Positions 44,582-55,863 of a DNA stretch of 64,000 nt are shown piece by piece (position 1 is the first letter of the stretch; the number at the start of each line of letters is the position of its first letter). The notes below the pieces were generated by a model. The model was not told the DNA's origin, ran no database searches, and saw only the letters and a list, made by a program, of their open reading frames with translations. The translations under genes were made by a program, and so were the position numbers. This DNA comes from Diphasiastrum complanatum (taxonomy: Eukaryota > Streptophyta > Lycopodiopsida > Lycopodiales > Lycopodiaceae). The stretch is from contig CM055113.1 of the NCBI GenBank assembly GCA_029204225.1, positions 31,312,361 to 31,376,360 on the forward strand, in the 5' to 3' direction.

Positions 44582-45069
44582 TTATGGTTCTTTAATGGAA
44601 GTGTGAAAAGCATGTAGAGAACTTGAATCCTGCACTTGTTTGTCTTTTTCCAAGTAGGTGAGTCTTCTAGACTCGGATCTCTCTCGGGTTGATCTTCTTG
44701 GAGTCATTGGTAGACTCGACTTCTCTTGTGATCTTGGCCCCAATAAGTCTTCATCTTGATCAATACTTGATGAAGAGACTCCTCCTTGATGAATAAGCTC
44801 TTGAGATTCCTGCACATTGTCCTTCATGTACATTCGATCTTCATGGAAGATCACATCTCTACTTATCATAGTTTGATTAATAGATGGAACAAAAATCCTA
44901 TAGGCTTTAGTTGAGCAGCAAATCATAATGCCTTTAAGAGCATTAGCATCTTCTTTTTTTCTTGTTTTTAGAGGTACATATACAAAGCATACACATCCAA
45001 ATGTTCTAAGATGATTGACCTCGGGTTTCCTTCCATACAACTTTTCATAAGGTGAAATATCTTCTATTC
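44582..45069 (-). pseudogene. Family D integrase C-terminus and linker
   Basis: Starting at the LTR B edge, the minus strand reads EDISPYEKLYGRKPEVNHLR, TFGCVCFVYVPLKTRKKEDA, MISRDVIFHEDRMYMKDNVQ, then an acidic/serine linker (SSSSIDQDEDLLGPRSQEKS) and RRSTRERSESRRLTYLEKDK. The apparent N-terminal MVYYQKEQQERSD of the open frame is LTR sequence, not integrase. The integrase is split here from its core at 45,480 by LTR B. Confidence 0.9.
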
Positions 45070-45462
45070 TGTCTGATCTTTCTTGTTGCTCTTTCTGGTA
45101 ATAGACCATTAACTTTTAGTCTTGTCTTTCGCAAATTATTCGCGACTAATTATCAGTCGAGCACAGTCTAGCTCTTCACAAATCATTTGCGACAGATAAT
45201 TTGTCTTGCAATTCGCGACAAATTATTCATCTAGCGCTTCATCCATTAAACGTTTGGCTACATAATCTAGAATGACTGTGATTTCTATCACTAAAGTTCT
45301 GTTCATTTTGATAGGTGTAGTCATGCTTAGGGAGAGAGTCAAATAATTCATTCCGCTATGCACAAACATTTTTTGTTCGAGTTCGCTTCTCATTCGTTTC
45401 TTGTTCGAGTTTGTTTCTCATTCGTGTTCGTCATTTTTTCTTTCCCCCCCTCTCTCCCGACA
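45070..45462 (+). mobile_element. Family B LTR alone, inserted in family D integrase
   Basis: TGTCTGATCTTTC to CTCTCCCGACA matches the LTRs at 15,886-16,295 and 26,165-26,578 with moderate divergence, including the TTCGCGA palindromes and TTGATAGGTGTAGTCAT. No PBS or gag adjoins, so it is a solo LTR. Flanking five-base sequences do not match, and about 25 integrase codons are missing at the site, so the target was altered after insertion. Confidence 0.85.
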
Positions 45463-45474
45463 AAAGAAATGGTT

Positions 45475-45700
45475 CTGGTAGAGAAGAATCTAGCCTTTAG
45501 GCTTTAGCACACTCACAAAGAGATATATTTTTTCTCTCGGCCACTCCATTTTGTTGAGGGGTATAAGGACAAGATAACTCCCTCTTAATGCCATTGGAGC
45601 ACCATTAGGGACTCCATCCTAACCTTCCAAAAGGAATAATTTGTAAAATTTAGTCTTTCACTAGCTTCTAGAAGGAAAGCACCAATTGATCCCATCTTAC
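45475..45700 (-). pseudogene. Family D gag start fused to integrase
   Basis: From about 45,695 the minus strand reads MGSIGAFLLEASERLNFTNY and SFWKVRMESLMV (Gag N-terminus). At about 45,595 it passes directly to NGIKRELSCPYTPQQNGVAE and RKNISLCECAKA (integrase core with catalytic Glu). Thus protease and most of gag and integrase were deleted. The reading then meets LTR B at 45,462. Confidence 0.88.
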
Positions 45701-46313
45701 TAGTGAATTCTACAAGCAAAAAATTGGTTTGATTGATTCTAGAAACTCACAAAAGGTCTCTCTTATAGTGATTCTCTCAAATTTGGTTTCTATCCCAACA
45801 AATGGACTTCTAACCATGATTCTAGCACTTTCTCACGAAGATGAAATGAAGATTAGGTGAGATCCAATCAACTACAATCAAATCAAGACAATTTTGACTA
45901 TTTTTGGATACTATAATTGCTAAATCTCACTCAGACTTCTTGATGGTTTTTCAAGACCTGTAAAACACTTTTAGAGGACTTGTTTTTAGCCTAGATTAAT
46001 TAGACCTCATGACACTAAGTCAAATCTAATCAATGGCAATCAATCTTGGTAGCTTTTCCTAGGATTAGCACCAAATAACCTCGTCAAGAATTGATAGAAT
46101 CCATTTTTATGGATCTAAGGAATATTGAGTATTAAATGTAGGTTCAGAGATGCCCACATTTGTGGATAGTATGGATTTTGATGCTCACAATGTTTAGAAC
46201 AAAATCCCCTCCTCAAAGTTTAGATTCAAACTCACCCTCTCAATTCTAGTTTCTAGCAACAAAACTTGCTAAAAATGGATTTGCCTTTTGATCAAACACT
46301 AACCCCTTATGCT

Positions 46314-46327
46314 TGGATCTAATACCA
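46314..46327 (-). other. Family D primer-binding site, mutated
   Basis: TGGATCTAATACCA is the complement of TGGTATTAGATCCA, which differs from TGGTATCAGAGCCA at two positions. It touches the LTR edge TGTTAAATTT at 46,328. Confidence 0.7.
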
Positions 46328-47415
46328 TGTTAAATTTCAGTACTTAATAGCAATTTTGCACTTAACAATCAAGAACAATCATAAAGGTTTGATAAAAGAT
46401 GGAAATCCAAGTTCACATGTGTGAAACATAGCCTCCTGCAAACAAAAAATGGAAGTTAAAACACTTCGATTGTATTTGGATCATAAAAACTCAATACAAA
46501 TGTGGAGTAGCTCGAGATTGCAATAAGCTTTAAAAAATATTCTAAGTGTTTACTATGGAGAGCTCACTACATAGAAAAGCCTCTTGCTTTGTAAAGTTAG
46601 GTAAATTTTTAGCATGTAATAAGGAAGTTAACTTGGCTTTCTTGCCTTAATTTTCCAACCTAGCCTCATTCCTAGAGTCATGCCAAGTAGGTGGCTAGTT
46701 GGTCAATCTCCACCACAAATCTAGGATTTAGGTCCTTAAAGTAGGAATCGCTACCAAATTGACTTGGCCTACTCTTTAGACTTGATCTAACCTACACTAG
46801 GGTAGGTTTCTCACGTGGCTCCATGGCCTCACACATGTGGGACCCACTTATCTCATAATCTACATTATTTGACATAGGCAATTTTTCACAAGTTGACTAT
46901 CCATGATCAACATGGAGAAGTAATTATTGCAAAAGAAGATATTGCATGATCAAAATCCATTTTTTGTGTATACCAATCTTCCAAACTCGAGATCTAGACA
47001 TTGTTTTGTGTTGTTTTGCACATTGTTTCATACAAAATGATTGTATTTGAGTAAATAGTGTTTTCTTTGAGCATTCCTTACGTGCCAAAGAAAGGTAGAA
47101 CCAAATTTGTCTACACTCCATTTTATATTGAGAGGTTGATCTAGTTTGCAAAACATTGGTAAGAATTTTGAGATCTATCTCAATTTTTTGTTGCAAGATC
47201 TTGCATAGGATTTGAGAGTACATCCTTTATGATTCCTATAGTGAGAGAGAAGCAACATATTTTTTGTTCTGTCATACTATACCAACAAAGATAATACAGA
47301 TTTTGTAGTAAATAATGTTGAACCCCAAGAGGATAGTGCTTGAAAGTTAAGTATTTGTTACAACTATGACTTATTTCGAATGAAGTGGATTCGGGCGTTA
47401 TTTTGGTTGTCAACA
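46328..47415 (-). mobile_element. Family D 5' LTR (about 1,088 bp)
   Basis: It starts TGTTAAATTTCAG and ends GGTTGTCAACA in plus orientation (sense TGTTGACAACC...GAAATTTAACA), followed by the PBS and, 620 bp on, by the family D gag start. The LTR remnant at 30,570-31,821 shares its right end. Confidence 0.72.
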
Positions 47416-47939
47416 GACATTCAAAAGTAACCAGTATTACTTGTGTTGGGGGTGTGTAGTGTTAATAATTTCAAAACAACAATCTTGCCTCTATCCATTC
47501 GAATGAAATGTGTTCTACAGGTTAGATGTTATCAGAGTAGTACAACAGTACTACACTCTGGCTGATTAAGTTGTCGTCAGATATTTGAGAGATGTTCGAT
47601 GTATTCGTGTTTGAATAGACAATTAGTAAATTATACTTGCGAACTGTTCGGTTCTAGACAGAAGTCCTCAACAACTTAAGTCCAAGTTTATGGCTAAAGA
47701 GCATGAATAGTTTTAGAGTATGTTAGAAACTTATGTCTGATACAAACAAGAATACAGATCAATGACTCACTTCCTCGGACATGGACTGTCATCTTAGATG
47801 TATACATACAATTCTATCAAAGATTGTGAAAGATTGTACCAAATGTAGACATTATTCGAGTGTCGAATACAAAGTGTTCACGACAGACGAATTAGATAAT
47901 TTAAAGACAGTTCTTTAGAACATATTTACGGACATACAA
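47416..47939. other. Spacer without recognised gene
   Basis: AT-rich with no domain visible. It lies downstream of the gag at 47,940 on the minus strand, where a zinc knuckle and pol would be expected but are not seen. Confidence 0.5.
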
Positions 47940-48509
47940 CAAACGATTGTAATGCACTAATTGTAGCAACATAGTGATAACTCTGGTAAGAGTTAAATCT
48001 GAGTGTGTCATGATGATCATCACCCAATTCTCATACATAAAGGGTAGGCTTGAAACCAATGTCATAAATGCGTCTTGATCGTCTATGACTAATCCAACAG
48101 CGGCCATCGATTCCAAGAGATTCTTAAACTGGTTAATATGATTCTGAAGAGAATCGTTGTTTGACATCTTGAGTGTGAAGAATTTCCTTCGAAGATGTAA
48201 CTTGGTAGTTACATCTCTCACATCATATAGTGAGCTCAAGATGTCCCAAACTTCTTTCAAAGGTTGGGCTTTAACTAAGTGGCCAATCTAAGTATCTGAT
48301 ATATTGAAGATAATAAGCGCGAAAGCTTTACAATCTTTCAATTTTCACTTTGAGTTTTCTATGTCGTCTTCAGGCTTCACTTCGATACATGTAACAACAT
48401 CCCACAACTCGTTGGTGATTAGCAAGGTCTTCATCTTACATTTCCATAAATGATAATTGGATCTATTCAGCTTGTCTGCGATAAGATCGGCATTACTTTG
48501 AGAATCCAT
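47940..48509 (-). pseudogene. Family B-like gag
   Basis: The ATG at 48,509 gives MDSQSNADLIADKLNRSNYH and LWKCKMKTLLITNELWDVV, clearly parallel to MDSQGKASPIMDKLDGANLH of the gag at 26,007. Two stops (near 48,350 and 48,290) precede LKEVWDILSSLYDVRD, RRKFFTLKMSNNDSLQNHIN, AAVGLVIDDQDAFMTLVSSL and MYENWVMIIMTHSDLTLTRV. The leader from PBS to ATG is about 165 bp, close to the 145 bp of the other copy. Confidence 0.9.
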
Positions 48510-48675
48510 CTGGAACTTTAGTCTGTCGACATTAAGAGAGATATCGTGCTGCGTTACAATTGAAAATCGATTCTGATATCAAAACAAATTGATTCGAATT
48601 GAAAAATTTGATATCGCGAAAGACATCAAGTATTAGAGCTTGTGCTCTGATAGTATTAGGCCTTGAAGAATCAAC

Positions 48676-48687
48676 GCTCTAATACCA
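48676..48687 (-). other. Primer-binding site of the family B-like copy
   Basis: GCTCTAATACCA, complement of TGGTATTAGAGC, abuts the LTR edge TGTTGAAAAG at 48,688. Confidence 0.8.
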
Positions 48688-48902
48688 TGTTGAAAAGAGG
48701 TGTGTGAAAAGATAGGATCAAATAGAATAGAATAATAGGAATTCGAACGACAAGAATTAAAACTTATTGTGCACAGCGAAATAAACTATTTTTCTCTTTC
48801 CTATCAATTTCGAACAGAATAATAGTGATAGAAATCACGTTCGATCTTATAGTAACTAACTTTGAAATCATTAGTACTATAGTGATTACGTAGACAAACA
48901 TT
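48688..48902 (-). mobile_element. Diverged family B LTR, truncated
   Basis: It is alignable by eye with the inner part of the LTR at 26,165 (GAACGACAAGAA..., TTGTGCACAGCGAAATAA versus CATGCGCAGCGGAACAAG, GTGATAGAAATCACG versus GTGATGGGAATCATAG). The CT microsatellite replaces the outer part. Confidence 0.6.

Positions 48903-48976
<74 letters not shown>
48903..48976. repeat. (CT)n microsatellite, about 74 bp
   Basis: Uninterrupted CT units followed by a C-rich stretch with degenerate CCACCCCCTGRAACCATCCC units up to about 49,110. Confidence 0.95.
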
Positions 48977-48981
<5 letters not shown>

Positions 48982-49109
48982 CGTACTACGTCCCACCCCC
49001 TGGAACCATCCCACCTCTACGTATTGTCCCTCCACCCCCTCAACCATCCCTCCCTCTCCTTCACAAACTAACCCCCTCCCCCCGAACCATCCCTCCTACT
49101 CCTCCGCGT

Positions 49110-49640
49110 ATTGCCCCCAATACCAACAGCATAGCATATATTTGGTCCAGTCGTGGTAAGGTAAATCAAGCTCCCTACTAACTGCCTATACAACGTAGCA
49201 TCAAATGGTTGTGATTCGTCAAGCTTAGAAAGCTTTCTAGCTGGCTCAAAAGGAGTGTTCATTGGCTTGCAATCTTGTAGCCTGAACATGTGCAACAACT
49301 CTCTGATATACTTCACCTATGTTAGACCCACCTCATGTCCTTTTTGCCACACCTCCACTCCAAGGCAATAATGCATTAGGTTGAGATCTATCATCTCGGA
49401 TTTTTCCATGAGATCCTTCTTGATCATGTCTATCATCTCTTGATTATTTCCCATAATAATCAAGTCATCAACATAAAGAGCAACCAAAGCAATCATACCA
49501 TCAGAGCATAAGACATAAATGTTTGGATCAGAGTGTGTTCTCACCATCCCCTTAGAACGAAAGTAGGCATCAATCCTGTTGTACCACACACGCGGTGCTT
49601 GTTTGAGACCATAAGGGTGCCTTAAGAATGGTTTCTAAGG
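49110..49640 (-). pseudogene. Copia RT fragment (fingers end to connection)
   Basis: The minus strand reads PYGLKQAPRVWYNRIDAYFR, SDPNIYVLCSDGMIALVALY, VDDLIIMGNN (catalytic YVDD), LMHYCLGVEVWQKGHE, a stop, then KYIRELLHMFRLQDCKPMNT and LYRQLVGSLIYLTTTGPNIC. It is most like family E (58,174-58,782). Both ends are truncated, the left one at the C-rich repeats. Confidence 0.9.
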
Positions 49641-51150
49641 CATTCTGGCCAACCTTACACTGAAGTTTAGCGAAGAAGGCGAAGGGGCCTTGGTTTCCAA
49701 ATCTACGCAAATCTTATTTTAACACTCTCAGGCATTTCTGTTCATGTGAAGTCTGCATGAAAACATATCCACAGACTAGGTCTTTGGCCACTCTTGTTAT
49801 TTATGCGCACAATGTTATGTGGATAGTCTTTCATGCGTTCTCCACCGACTTGGTCTTTGGCCACTTGTGTGGAAATATATATCCACATGTAGTTGTCGCA
49901 TGGATAGCTAATCAAAACACTATGCATAGACTTGATCTCAAAGGATAATGGATTCCAACTATGAAAATTTCATGCAAAATCAAAATTTTATAGTCCATCA
50001 TTTTCCTTCAATTGGTGTCTCGTAAGATGCAAGAAAGTCGCCCATGTCCACGCAAGATAAATGGATTTAGACATAGGGAGTGGATGGTCGGAACTATTGT
50101 GCACTCCATTTCAGACTCTCCTTTAATAGAATTAAACATGCAAAATGAGATTAACTTAGTATAGACATTAAGCACTTCCTAGTTAATAACTAAAACATAC
50201 TTCAAAATTCATATATCTTCTAATCCTAACTAGAATTAAAATCATAACAAATCTAAACTTTCTATATACAACTAGTAGTAAGCAACAAGTTGTCTCTTCT
50301 AACAAGCAATTTGGCAAGCCTCCAAGCTAACCAAGGTGCCAATTTGTGGGCTTATTAAACTACTATATAAACATTTATTTGCATTGCTTGAGATCCATAC
50401 TTTAGATTTATATTGCAAGGATGATATTTCTCTCCTTATTCTTATCATAAACAAAGCAAGACTTATGCTCCAACACTCCTCACAAATCATTCTTTGACCA
50501 TCCTTCTAAGTTTGGAATTCAATAGAAAGTACTCTATACTTGATCATTGTTCTTTTCTATCTCCATCATTGCCCTTTTTCCTTTACATCTATGAGCTAGT
50601 TTTGTTACATGTAAATCAATCAAGGCAACTTGACAACTTGGTAGTGTTGCTTAATCATATGTTGCTCCTCTTATCTTTTAAGCTACTGGTGTGATTTTAT
50701 AGAAGGCCTATTGTCACCATTCCAATTTACTTCCATTGATCCATATATAGATGTTTGCAAAAATACACATTACCAATCTCTAACATTACACTCCACTATT
50801 TCTCAAAAGTATCCCAAAAAAGTTACCTTGTAAAAATCCAAATGTTATTCTTTGAAAACTTGTTTGAAAGAAAATATAAATATTATATCCAACTTGGTCA
50901 TGATTAAGTTATTAAAGTAAATCCCTACTTTTATTATTGAATGATGGGAAAACCCATCAATACAAAAAATGAAAGTACATAGACTAATAATGCCAAATGG
51001 CAAAAAGCAATTAAGCTAAAATTTCTAATAAAACATTAAACATTAAAATAATTACTCAAAACCTACTACTTTATATAAGTCACTAACTAGAATAGTGTCA
51101 CTAATAGTTAATGCAAGAAGCTTTGAAGCAGCCGCTCCTGCAAATTGAGC
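49641..51150. other. AT-rich spacer without recognised gene
   Basis: A short repeat of ACTWGGTCTTTGGCCACT occurs near 49,777 and 49,848. Otherwise I see no domain, repeat array or LTR edge in this stretch. Confidence 0.5.
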
Positions 51151-51153
51151 TCG

Positions 51154-51696
51154 TCAAAGAATTGAAAGTGCTTGCAAATCTTTCAATGCAACAAAAACAC
51201 ATTGACGATAAAAAGATACAATGACGGACAATAACGTAACATTTTGTCCTTGGCGTTTCACAATAAGTTCCGCACATAAAAACAAAAAATCATTAAATTT
51301 CTTGTGAATGGATCTTTTTGGTGAGAAAATCCGAGGAGAGTCTTCTTCAATTCTCGACCCCATCACATCATAATTGTCTTCAAAATCAATAATAGGTGAT
51401 GCAAAGGAGATGAAATCTTCATCGGATGCACGGTCATTATAATCTTGCTCATTCTCTTGAGCTACGTGAGATGTATTAGCCCCTTGTATAGTGGAAGAAG
51501 AACGAAGATGATCTTGTTGAGAGAGATCAGCAATAATAACATCTTCAAGAGTGTGAATTAACTCACGCGACAGAACAAGGTCAACATCCCGACGAGATGA
51601 TTGCGAAGATGGCCCTGACAATATGTGTATGGCATGAGCAATAGCAACAACATCACGAATGGAATCATGTGACACTACATCCAAGAAATTCAGCAC
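51154..51696 (-). CDS. Hypothetical ORF downstream of LINE-type RT
   Basis: An uninterrupted 180-residue frame on the same strand as the LINE RT. It is mixed acidic/hydrophobic (LIHTLEDVIIADLSQQDH, FISFASPIIDFEDNYDVMGS, SPKRSIHKKFNDFLFLCAEL) with no motif I can name, no signal peptide and no zinc cluster. Position and strand suggest it is the 3' end of the LINE-like protein or an attached host segment. Its openness is notable beside the broken RT, but 180 codons could also survive by chance. Confidence 0.35.
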   Translation of the reverse strand: MLNFLDVVSHDSIRDVVAIAHAIHILSGPSSQSSRRDVDLVLSRELIHTLEDVIIADLSQQDHLRSSSTIQGANTSHVAQENEQDYNDRASDEDFISFASPIIDFEDNYDVMGSRIEEDSPRIFSPKRSIHKKFNDFLFLCAELIVKRQGQNVTLLSVIVSFYRQCVFVALKDLQALSIL

Positions 51697-51699
51697 ATG

Positions 51700-52870
51700 A
51701 CCACCTGAAAATTAGACAGACTATTTAACATTGGATGTGATAGCTCCAATCTAGTACAAAGGGCAATAATAGACAAGTCAGAGGAGAGTCGCAAAAGTGA
51801 GAGAACTGGATGCTTAGACCGGCACATAAAAGAAGACGAGCCCAAATAGCATCAGATAATGAATCATTGATAAGCTCAGTGAAAAAATAAGAGTGAAAAT
51901 GCTCCATGAGAGTCTTCTGAAAAAACTAATTTTTAATTTGCCACCAAAGATTCAAAGGGAGGCATAACAGACTGCACAAGTGGTGGAAGTAAATCTCTAA
52001 CAATGCGAAGATCGTATTGAAAAGCAAAATTGTCAATTTCCAGAAGAGCCACCGGATCAAAAAGAACAGACTGGTTACCCTGCTGGGATTTGGAAACTAG
52101 TCAGACCAACAAGTGCCCCAACTTTCTAAAAAAGTAGCCAGAGCAGTGCAAGCGATAGATACTAGGCCACCACCCACGTGAAAGATAGCCAGGACGTTGG
52201 GCAAAGCACTAAGTGAGAATTCCGAAAGCAACCTAACAGTTTCCAAATTTTGGCCAAATATCATAATGATGAGCAAATTTATTTAGAATATCCCACATGA
52301 CGTATCCAAGAGAACTAATGAAAACACCAAGTGCCTTAATGTCATGCTCAGAAGTAATGAACTCTATAGGGAAAGAGAAATTTGCTAGAAGGCCTTTTGA
52401 ACACCAAGCTACACACCTAGACTTATTCATCTTAAGCCCAAGAGAGCAAAGTTGTGTTAAGAAATGCAAAAAAACTGGGATGAATTTACTAGCAAATTCG
52501 CCTATATGTGTCTCATCTACAATGGAGGGGAATAGACGGGAGGAAGCATAATAGTGTGCCAAAGCAAGGAGAGGTCCACCTAAGGGGTCCCCCTGTTGAG
52601 TTCCCTTGGCAGAAGAAATGATGATAACATCACATGTATGAGAAGCAAAACTAAAGTATAAACATGAACTTTTAGAATAAGAGCGCACAAAAGGAATGAA
52701 TAAGGCTAGTATATCTTGTGGTTCCATGAAGTTCTTGAAGCCGCTCGAGAAACAAAAACTTAATCAAGATGAAGATCTTAAATAGCTCATAAAGCATGGA
52801 CAACATCTCACAACCACCAGGAGTAGCACACCCAAACTGAAACGGAAAAAGATCCCGAAACTAGAAAAAA
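51700..52870 (-). pseudogene. LINE-type reverse transcriptase fragment
   Basis: The order on the minus strand is LFPFQFGCATPGGCE, a decayed block, FIPFVRSYSKSSCLYFSFAS, KGTQQGDPLGGPLLALAHYY (the QQGDPLG motif of non-LTR RTs), SIVDETHIGEFASK (the catalytic A/V-D-D pair reads D-E), LGLKMNKSRCVAWCSKGL and ALGVFISS. Downstream, in broken frames, come LFDPVALLEIDNFAFQYDLR and RDLLPPLVQSVMPPFESL. I recall this RT type as repetitive in ferns and mosses. It would prime cDNA synthesis at target DNA. Frameshifts and stops make it inactive. Confidence 0.8.
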
Positions 52871-53306
52871 TCAATATTCCTACTGCATTCAAGAAACTAT
52901 GGAAAAACAAGACCACGATGATCGCTTATTCAACATTTGATCAGGCTATCAAACGACCCTTGCTTTCTCTCTCACAATTTGCTCACCCATTCGCTTTGTT
53001 TCCTGCTGCCACATCTTTAGAATTACTTAGTTATTGTTTGCCTTTGGTGAAACGTTGTCTGAATTTCTGCATGACATTGTATGACAGAGTTTTGCTTTCA
53101 TAAAACCTTATAAACCCGCATGTAAATAGGAGTTTGCGTGCGGTTTTGCCTTGTAGTACCTAGTTATACCTCTGAAATTGCTGGCTGTCCAATTGCTGTA
53201 GATCGCTAAGGAGAACCCTTTTACTCATGGACCATCTTCCCATAAATTCAACCTACGTTATAATATTATGATAGACTGTCTCGCTTTAAATAACCAAATC
53301 TGCCCA

Positions 53307-53440
53307 TGTGTGGTGTGGTGTGGTGTGGTGGTAGGGGGTTTTTGTTGTGGGATTCACCACCCAACTTCAAACCCCCGTCCACACATTGGTTGTATCAAAA
53401 TATATTCATTTATTTATTTATTTATATTTATATGTATATA
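53307..53440. repeat. TGTGG minisatellite and AT-rich microrepeats
   Basis: Four or five GTGTG units (TGTGGTGTGGTGTGG) at 53,307-53,331, then TTTATTTATTTATTTATA-type repeats at 53,403-53,440. Confidence 0.8.
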
Positions 53441-54120
53441 TCTATAAATCCAATGATATAAAAACTCTACTCCGATAGTTTTCTATCATGATGACCAAGA
53501 AACAAATGCAATTTTCTATGTTATCAAACCACCAAAAATCCCTATGGTTAACTGCAGAATTAGCCAAAATCTAAGTACTGTCTTGTCGATAGCAAAAAGA
53601 TAAGCACTCAAATTGAATACGAGTAACAAATGAGCTTTCAGGTTTCACACATGATAAAACTACGCATCACAAATCAACTGGTTATCACTAAAAAGGGGCA
53701 AGAAGGGGACAAGTACCACCACTCTAAAAAATTGCAGGTGGGCCTAAAACAAGAAGATAAAAATTTTAATCAAAAATGTCAGTAACAAATAAAAAAGAGC
53801 CAGGAAGTTGTAGTTGAAAGCACTAATTTCTTGCTAATGTGTCAAGTAGATAGAATATTTAAGATAGGAGAAAAAAATAGTGCACTCATAAACAGTGAAT
53901 GACTTCACCGATACACACATTAGCTCTGCATTCTCCAATTCATATCTGAATAACAACAGCTACTAAAGAACACAAAGTCTACATGTTCCATGATTTGATT
54001 CAACCAACAGCAAGCAAACAGGTATTTGTTTAAACAAATACCTGCGTACAATTACCAGTAATATCTCCAAACAAACCCCATGCAAACCATAGAATTTCCA
54101 AGTATTCCCCAAAAATAAAG

Positions 54121-54121
<1 letters not shown>
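53441..54121. other. Spacer, possible intron or intergenic DNA
   Basis: No ORF or transposon motif; if the candidate exon at 54,446 belongs to a host gene, this would be its downstream intron or flank. Confidence 0.35.
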
Positions 54122-54160
<39 letters not shown>

Positions 54161-54173
54161 CAGAGAGAGAGAC
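54122..54173. repeat. (GA)n microsatellite with GACA interruptions
   Basis: GAGAGA tract with two GACAGAGA interruptions near its right end. Confidence 0.93.
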
Positions 54174-54445
54174 TTTTCTTCAAAAGTGGAAGACATTTAA
54201 TACACTAATTTCAAGCTCATCAGCCAATTCCAAAGATTTCCACTATATATTTTCTCAGACATATACTCGGATACAACAATGCTGAATAAGGCCGTGCCAC
54301 TGAGCCGTGCAAATCACAGATAATTCCGGTGTAAAAAATGCATCTAGCCAAATCTTACTTTTACCTCAAAGGGATACTGGCAACTCCTTTACCTCTTACA
54401 GAACATCATGGCATATTAGGTTCATGAAATACTTGAGCCCTATAC

Positions 54446-54608
54446 CTTAGACATGTCATAGGCCCATAAAGACTGCGATCCTGGAGTACTATAATAATCA
54501 CCAAGATGAGGAATTTGAACAGAGCTCGTGGTAGTTGACCATGCAGGACTGCCTTGACCAGTAAACATAGACCAGCCAGTCTCCAGGCCCATCCTCTTTG
54601 TAGACAAC
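54446..54608 (-). other. Candidate host-gene exon (163 bp)
   Basis: On the minus strand TTGTTTTAG precedes 54,608 and GTATAG follows 54,446, giving AG/GT splice borders. Inside is one open frame of 54 codons: LSTKRMGLETGWSMFTGQGS, PAWSTTTSSVQIPHLGDYYS, TPGSQSLWAYDMSK. The composition (G, S, T, W, Y) is not transposon-like and I cannot name the protein. No neighbouring exon could be identified, and a GA microsatellite lies 24 bp upstream, which is unfavourable but not unusual for an intron. Confidence 0.35.
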
Positions 54609-54628
54609 CTAAAACAAGACCAAGATAA

Positions 54629-54632
<4 letters not shown>

Positions 54633-54692
<60 letters not shown>
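54633..54692. repeat. (CT)n microsatellite, about 60 bp
   Basis: About 30 uninterrupted CT units. Confidence 0.95.
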
Positions 54693-54695
<3 letters not shown>

Positions 54696-55116
54696 GATAC
54701 CCGTTCGGTGTTTGGAACAAGACAGGTTCCATATGTATGGAATTTATAGAAAGAGATTGTATTTTTTTCCCCTGAGAAAATATCCCTTCCTCAAACAAAA
54801 ATTTGAAATTATATTTTTGGAAGTCGACTTCTTTTGGGTTCTTAGGGAATATGTAATCTATTTGTGACCAATTCTCTATTTGAATTGCATGTTATACGAA
54901 GTATACCTCACTTTTTGTCAATCTTCACATGCTCTCCTCTTTGACCTCCTCTTTGACACGTTCATTGCTGAAAAAAAAAATATGACCCATATTTGGAATA
55001 TTGAAGCCTTACTGGGAGATTGGCTGATGAATTTTTTTGCTCATCAGGTAGACATTGTACAATAGAATATTGTTCAACCTTGATCAGGATGTGTGGTGTT
55101 GAATCGTTGAAGATAC

Positions 55117-55863
55117 TTGTATTATCAATGTTGGAAACTTGTGATAGCTGAGGAGCCTATTCCAACATCAGAACCTGAGCTCAAGGACTATATCAAGAGA
55201 GGGGAAAGAGCACACAGAATCATCAACATCTCTGTGAAGAATAATGTTCTTCCTCTAATCAGGTCAGCCAAAGGGCCTAGGGAAGCATGGCACATTCTTT
55301 GTGCATTGTATGAAATACGAAATGTAGCTAGACTTCTCTACTTGAAGAACAAGTTGTCTTCCCTCAGGATGGATTCAGAAGAGTCAATCACTAACCATCT
55401 TAGCAAGATCCAAGATCTTAGATACCAGCTTTCTGCAGTTGGAGAGGCTATTGCTGACAAAGATTGGTGTCAATAGTTCTGAATAGCTTATCATATGCTT
55501 ATTAGAACTTTGTTATGATGACATTTATGAGGGAACCTATGAAGAGGGATATGATCTCTTGTTAAAAGAGGTGATGAGGAGAGTTAATCTCTCCAAGAGG
55601 GACGATTTCCAAAAGCTTGCCTTTGCTTCTAAGAAGAAGCAACAGTTTGCCAAGGACAAGAAGAAAGGCAAAAACAAAGGAGCACCACAAGCACTTGAGC
55701 AAGGAATGGAGAAGTTGCAAGTGTCAGAAGCACAATCCTCCTCTACTACCTCTTCTACAGCTCGAAGGAAGGGGAATTGCAATTATTGTGTTAAGTATGG
55801 TCACTTTGCTTTTGAGTGCAAGAAGAAGCTTGGAGAGCAAAAGAAGGGCACAAAGATGTTGTA
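55117..55863 (+). pseudogene. Family E copia gag with intact zinc knuckle
   Basis: The N-terminus is missing; the frame reads IIAEE-like PIPTSEPELKDY, GERAHRIINISVKNNVLPLI, GPREAWHILCALYEIRNVAR (UBN2), LYLKNKLSSLRMDSEESITN and DLRYQLSAVGEAIADKD. It has a stop at 55,474-55,476 and frameshifts to about 55,559. The C-terminal frame continues RRVNLSKRDDFQKLAFASKK, a lysine-rich linker, and CNYCVKYGHFAFEC, a perfect C-x2-C-x4-H-x4-C. No LTR or PBS is recognisable to the left. Confidence 0.9.

Noticed and set aside
54890-54910. loxP-like string TATACGAAGTATA
   Set aside because: Matches a loxP arm over only about ten bases, no second arm and no 8-bp spacer; chance in AT-rich DNA.
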